From the NCBI GenBank assembly GCA_021782195.1, contig JAJXVI010000145.1, forward strand, positions 1-6,598: a DNA stretch of 6,598 nucleotides, in the 5' to 3' direction. Under the pieces are notes generated by a model, which was not told the origin of the DNA, searched no databases, and saw only the letters and a program-made list of their open reading frames with translations. A program made the translations under genes and the position numbers. This document shows positions 3,684 through 6,598 of the stretch, in pieces. Each line of letters starts with the position of its first letter. Position 1 is the stretch's first letter. Source of the DNA: a bacterium. GTDB lineage: Bacteria > Vulcanimicrobiota > Xenobia > RGZZ01.

Positions 3684-6434
3684 ATGGAACAGACTGAGAG
3701 CAGGACGATGGACAAGCAGTACTCATTTGCGGAGGTGGAGCCTCGCTGGTACGCTATCTGGGAGCAGAGGGGGGTGTTCACGCCATCGTCCGATTCGGAG
3801 CGTCCTCCGTACAGCGTCGTGATTCCCCCTCCCAACATCACGGGGTCTCTGCACATGGGCCACGCCCTGAACAATACCATCCAGGACATCCTCATTCGCA
3901 CCCGTCGTATGCAGGGTTTTTCGGCCCTCTGGGTGCCGGGGACGGACCACGCCGGAATTGCAACCCAGGCGGTGGTCGAGAAGTCGATAGCCAGGGAAGG
4001 GCTGACCCGTTTCGACCTCGGCAGGGAGCGTTTCATGGAACGCGTCTGGAAGTGGCGGGAGGAGTACGGGCGCACCATCGTCGGTCAACTCAAGCGTCTT
4101 GGAGCGTCGTGTGACTGGAGCCGCGAGCGTTTTACGATGGACCTGCAGTGCACGCGCGCTGTACGCGAGGCATTTTATCGCCTCTATCAGAAGGGTTGGA
4201 TCTATCGAGGAAAGTACATCGTCAACTGGTGTCCACGTTGTCTGACGGCCCTCTCCGACCTTGAAGTTGAGCACGAGACCGATCCGGCGGGTAACATCTA
4301 CCACATCCGGTATCCGCTCGACGATGAAACCGCAATCGTCATCGCGACCACGCGCCCCGAGACCATTCTTGCGGACTCGGCAATCGCCATCAATCCTCGC
4401 CTTGAGTACGTGGGAGACGACGGGATTTCACGTCCGAATCCCTGGAAGCATCTGGCCGGACGCAAGGCCCGCCTTCCCCTGGTCGGGCGGCTGCTTCCCA
4501 TCATCGAGGATAGTCATGTCGAGCTCGGCTTTGGAACGGGTGCACTCAAGGTCACCCCGGGCCACGACGTGAATGACTTTGCGATCGGGAGCAGACACGC
4601 GCTCGAGACCATCGTTGTGATGGATGAGCACGGGTGCATGAACGAGGCGGCCGGTGTGTACGCCGGACTGGACCGCTTCAAGTGTCGTGCCAGAATCCTG
4701 GAGGACCTTGAGCGCGAAGGATATCTGGTCAAGGTCGAGCCGTATCCGGTGGCCCTCGGCCGCTGCTACCGCTGCAACACCGTTCTTGAACCGTACCTGT
4801 CGGACCAGTGGTTCATGCGGATGGAGGAGATCGCCCGTCCGGCCACTGAGGTCGTGCGGGAAGGGCGCGTTCGTTTCTGGCCGCAGCGCTTTGGCGATCT
4901 GTACCTGCGGTGGATGGAGAATCTGCGTGACTGGTGCATCGGTCGTCAGTTATGGTGGGGGCACCGCGTACCGGTGTGGACATGTGAAAACGGCCACCAG
5001 GAAGCATATCGAGACGATCCGACGCAGTGCGTCCGTTGCGACAGCAAGGGACTCGTTCAGGACCCCGACGTTCTTGATACCTGGTTCTCGTCTGCGCTGT
5101 GGCCGCTTTCCACCATGGGATGGCCTGCCGAGACAGAGGATCTTCGGCGTTACTATCCGACAAGCGTGCTGAGCACCGATCGCGGCATTCTCTATCTCTG
5201 GGTGGCGCGAATGATCATGACGGGCCTCGAGTTCAAAGGCGACATCCCATTTTCCGACGTGTACATTCACGCCACCGTCCTCACGCGCGACGGGCGGCGG
5301 ATGTCGAAGTCGAAAGGGACAGGGATTGATCCCCTGGTGCTCTTCGAACAGTACGGCACCGATGCAACTCGTTTCGGTCTGGCCTGGATGACCGGACAGG
5401 GGCAGGATATTCGCTTCTCCGAGGAGCGAATCCAGATGAGCCGGAACTTCGCCAACAAGATCTGGAATGCCGTGCGCCTGGCCTTGCGCCTTCTCGAGCA
5501 CGGTGGCGTGACGTCGATGGCGAGCCCTTTTGCGACCCCGTCACATGACCGTGCGTGCTGGAGTCTTTACGATCGCTGGATCGTGTCGCGTCTGCAAGAG
5601 GTGGTGGCGAAAGTCTCGCAGGCGGTTGACGATTTTGCGTTCGAAGTTGTGGCCCGTACCCTCTACGACTTCTTCTGGGACGAGTTCTGCGACTGGTATC
5701 TGGAACTCATCAAGCCGGTCTTCTATGACAGACAGGATCCCGGCGAGCAGCAGCGGACTGCAGGAGTGCTGGGCGGTGTCTTGAGCGTCTTCCTCCGCCT
5801 GCTTCACCCCGTCATGCCATTCATCACCGAGGAGTGCTGGCAGACGCTTTCTGGGGACAACAGTCTGATTGCCACGGCCCCGTGGCCGACTGTCGATGAC
5901 GCGTTGCGGGACGCGGCTGCTGATGAAGAGATGGCACTGCTCACCGACATCGTACGAGGAATTCGGCAGATGCGGGCAGAGCTATCAACACCTCCCCGCG
6001 ACGATACCGAGGTCGTGCTGGTATTTGAAAGTGCAGCAACCAGAGCTGTTCTGGAGGCAAACAGCGAGGTACTTCGTCGGCTGGTGCACGCCAATCCCGT
6101 GACGCTGCTGGCGCGGCTAGAGCAGAAGTTGCCAGCGGCGCTCAGTGTGCGCAGTTACGGAGGCGAATTGTTCCTCCCATTACCGGCTTCGATGGAACTT
6201 GACCGCGAACTGGCGCGCCTCGAGAAGGAGTGCGCTGACACCGATGGACTCATTGCAGCGGCCGGGGCAAAGCTTGCGCGCCCCGGATTTGTCGAGAAAG
6301 CCAGGCCCGAGGTTGTCGAGCGTGAGCGGGCAAAGCTTGGCGAACTCGAGGCGACGCGGGCCCGGATAGTGCAACGACTTGAGGTGATGCGCGGACTGGT
6401 CAGCGTTTCCCAGGAGCAGTCGGCTTCTTCCTGA
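3684..6434 (+). CDS. valS: Valine--tRNA ligase (ValRS)
   Basis: This encodes a 916-residue cytosolic class Ia aminoacyl-tRNA synthetase that attaches valine to tRNA-Val and edits mischarged threonine. The length is normal. Seen in order are the HIGH motif as HMGH (57-60), the first zinc-knuckle half CPRC (183-186), and the CP1 editing domain with ATTRPET (221-227) and FGTGALKVTPGHD (283-295). The second half CYRC (361-364) follows, then LSDQWF (372-377), a second zinc site and DTWFSSALWP (465-474). The KMSKS motif reads RMSKS (539-543). An anticodon-binding domain spans about 620-770, and a C-terminal coiled coil about 835-905 that contacts tRNA. The second zinc site appears as Cys434, His438, Cys449 and Cys452, so one usual Cys position is His. 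The first Lys of KMSKS is Arg, but the essential second Lys542 is kept. The frame is open upstream to 3444, but that extension is not ValRS-like. Placement after clpX recalls actinobacterial gene order, in which folC would follow. Confidence 0.97.
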   Translation: MEQTESRTMDKQYSFAEVEPRWYAIWEQRGVFTPSSDSERPPYSVVIPPPNITGSLHMGHALNNTIQDILIRTRRMQGFSALWVPGTDHAGIATQAVVEKSIAREGLTRFDLGRERFMERVWKWREEYGRTIVGQLKRLGASCDWSRERFTMDLQCTRAVREAFYRLYQKGWIYRGKYIVNWCPRCLTALSDLEVEHETDPAGNIYHIRYPLDDETAIVIATTRPETILADSAIAINPRLEYVGDDGISRPNPWKHLAGRKARLPLVGRLLPIIEDSHVELGFGTGALKVTPGHDVNDFAIGSRHALETIVVMDEHGCMNEAAGVYAGLDRFKCRARILEDLEREGYLVKVEPYPVALGRCYRCNTVLEPYLSDQWFMRMEEIARPATEVVREGRVRFWPQRFGDLYLRWMENLRDWCIGRQLWWGHRVPVWTCENGHQEAYRDDPTQCVRCDSKGLVQDPDVLDTWFSSALWPLSTMGWPAETEDLRRYYPTSVLSTDRGILYLWVARMIMTGLEFKGDIPFSDVYIHATVLTRDGRRMSKSKGTGIDPLVLFEQYGTDATRFGLAWMTGQGQDIRFSEERIQMSRNFANKIWNAVRLALRLLEHGGVTSMASPFATPSHDRACWSLYDRWIVSRLQEVVAKVSQAVDDFAFEVVARTLYDFFWDEFCDWYLELIKPVFYDRQDPGEQQRTAGVLGGVLSVFLRLLHPVMPFITEECWQTLSGDNSLIATAPWPTVDDALRDAAADEEMALLTDIVRGIRQMRAELSTPPRDDTEVVLVFESAATRAVLEANSEVLRRLVHANPVTLLARLEQKLPAALSVRSYGGELFLPLPASMELDRELARLEKECADTDGLIAAAGAKLARPGFVEKARPEVVERERAKLGELEATRARIVQRLEVMRGLVSVSQEQSASS

Positions 6435-6598
6435 CGCGGTATTCTGTGCCGGGAGAGTCCATCCAGTCGCATGCCGGTGGGGCACAAAGTGGTTGCGTCG
6501 ACAGACGTGGCAAACGTTGTGCCGGCACGAGTGTTCTTCGTGGCAGGAGAAGAGGGGGCTGCGAGCCAATTCAGTTTGCTATGCTTCGGGTGGTGTGT
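6435..6598 (+). other. Spacer downstream of valS, no supported gene
   Basis: TGTGCC (6445-6450) can pair with GGCACA (6481-6486) around a 30-base loop, and TGTGCCGG recurs at 6518-6525. There the 10-base palindrome GTGCCGGCAC lies at 6519-6528. No T-run follows any of these, so no valS terminator is identified. TGCTATGCT at 6577-6585 resembles an extended -10 promoter element without a recognisable -35, which might precede the next gene. A frame from an ATG at 6471 is open to the window end but has no recognisable protein features. Confidence 0.3.

Noticed and set aside
6471..6598. An open frame of 42 codons from an ATG at 6471 to the window end
   Set aside because: No protein family is recognised, the GGGAGAG before it is 13 bases away, and an open run of this length is expected fairly often by chance at this base composition.
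1..6598. CRISPR array, insertion sequence, tRNA/rRNA genes, CIRCE or CtsR-type heat-shock operators
   Set aside because: No regularly spaced repeats, transposase, terminal inverted repeats, RNA-gene signatures or recognisable heat-shock operator sequences were seen.

Overview
The window carries a conserved bacterial protein-quality-control cluster read entirely on the + strand: the 3' part of a trigger-factor-like gene (tig), then clpP, clpX and valS, with long spacers. The first three act together on new and damaged proteins. Trigger factor is a ribosome-associated chaperone, ClpX is an AAA+ unfoldase, and ClpP is the serine peptidase it feeds. ValS charges tRNA-Val and is a neighbour by gene order rather than a partner of the protease.

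The organism is a bacterium whose base composition is about 55-62% G+C in the stretches I counted. The order tig-clpP-clpX-valS resembles the clpX-valS-folC order of Actinomycetota, and the ClpX Walker A motif GPTGCGKTY is of a type common there. There is one clpP here rather than the clpP1-clpP2 pair usual in actinomycetes. I therefore suggest a deep-branching actinobacterial or similar lineage with low confidence.

Layout: 3-932 is an open-ended ORF in which a copper/heavy-metal-binding domain (HMBD) motif runs directly into the end of a trigger-factor PPIase domain and its chaperone domain. This is either a real fusion or an assembly chimera near the contig edge. 933-1311 has no credible gene but is rich in hairpins. 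1312-1926 is clpP. 1927-2031 is a short spacer with two hairpins and a strong ribosome binding site. 2032-3297 is clpX. 3298-3683 is a 386-base spacer with a strong intrinsic terminator, an upstream sequence that could compete with it, and a possible helix covering the valS ribosome binding site. 3684-6434 is valS. 6435-6598 has no supported gene.

The coding content is ordinary housekeeping, and I see no new multi-gene system. The points worth a second look are the HMBD-trigger factor junction, the structured RNA between tig and clpP, and the attenuator-like valS leader.
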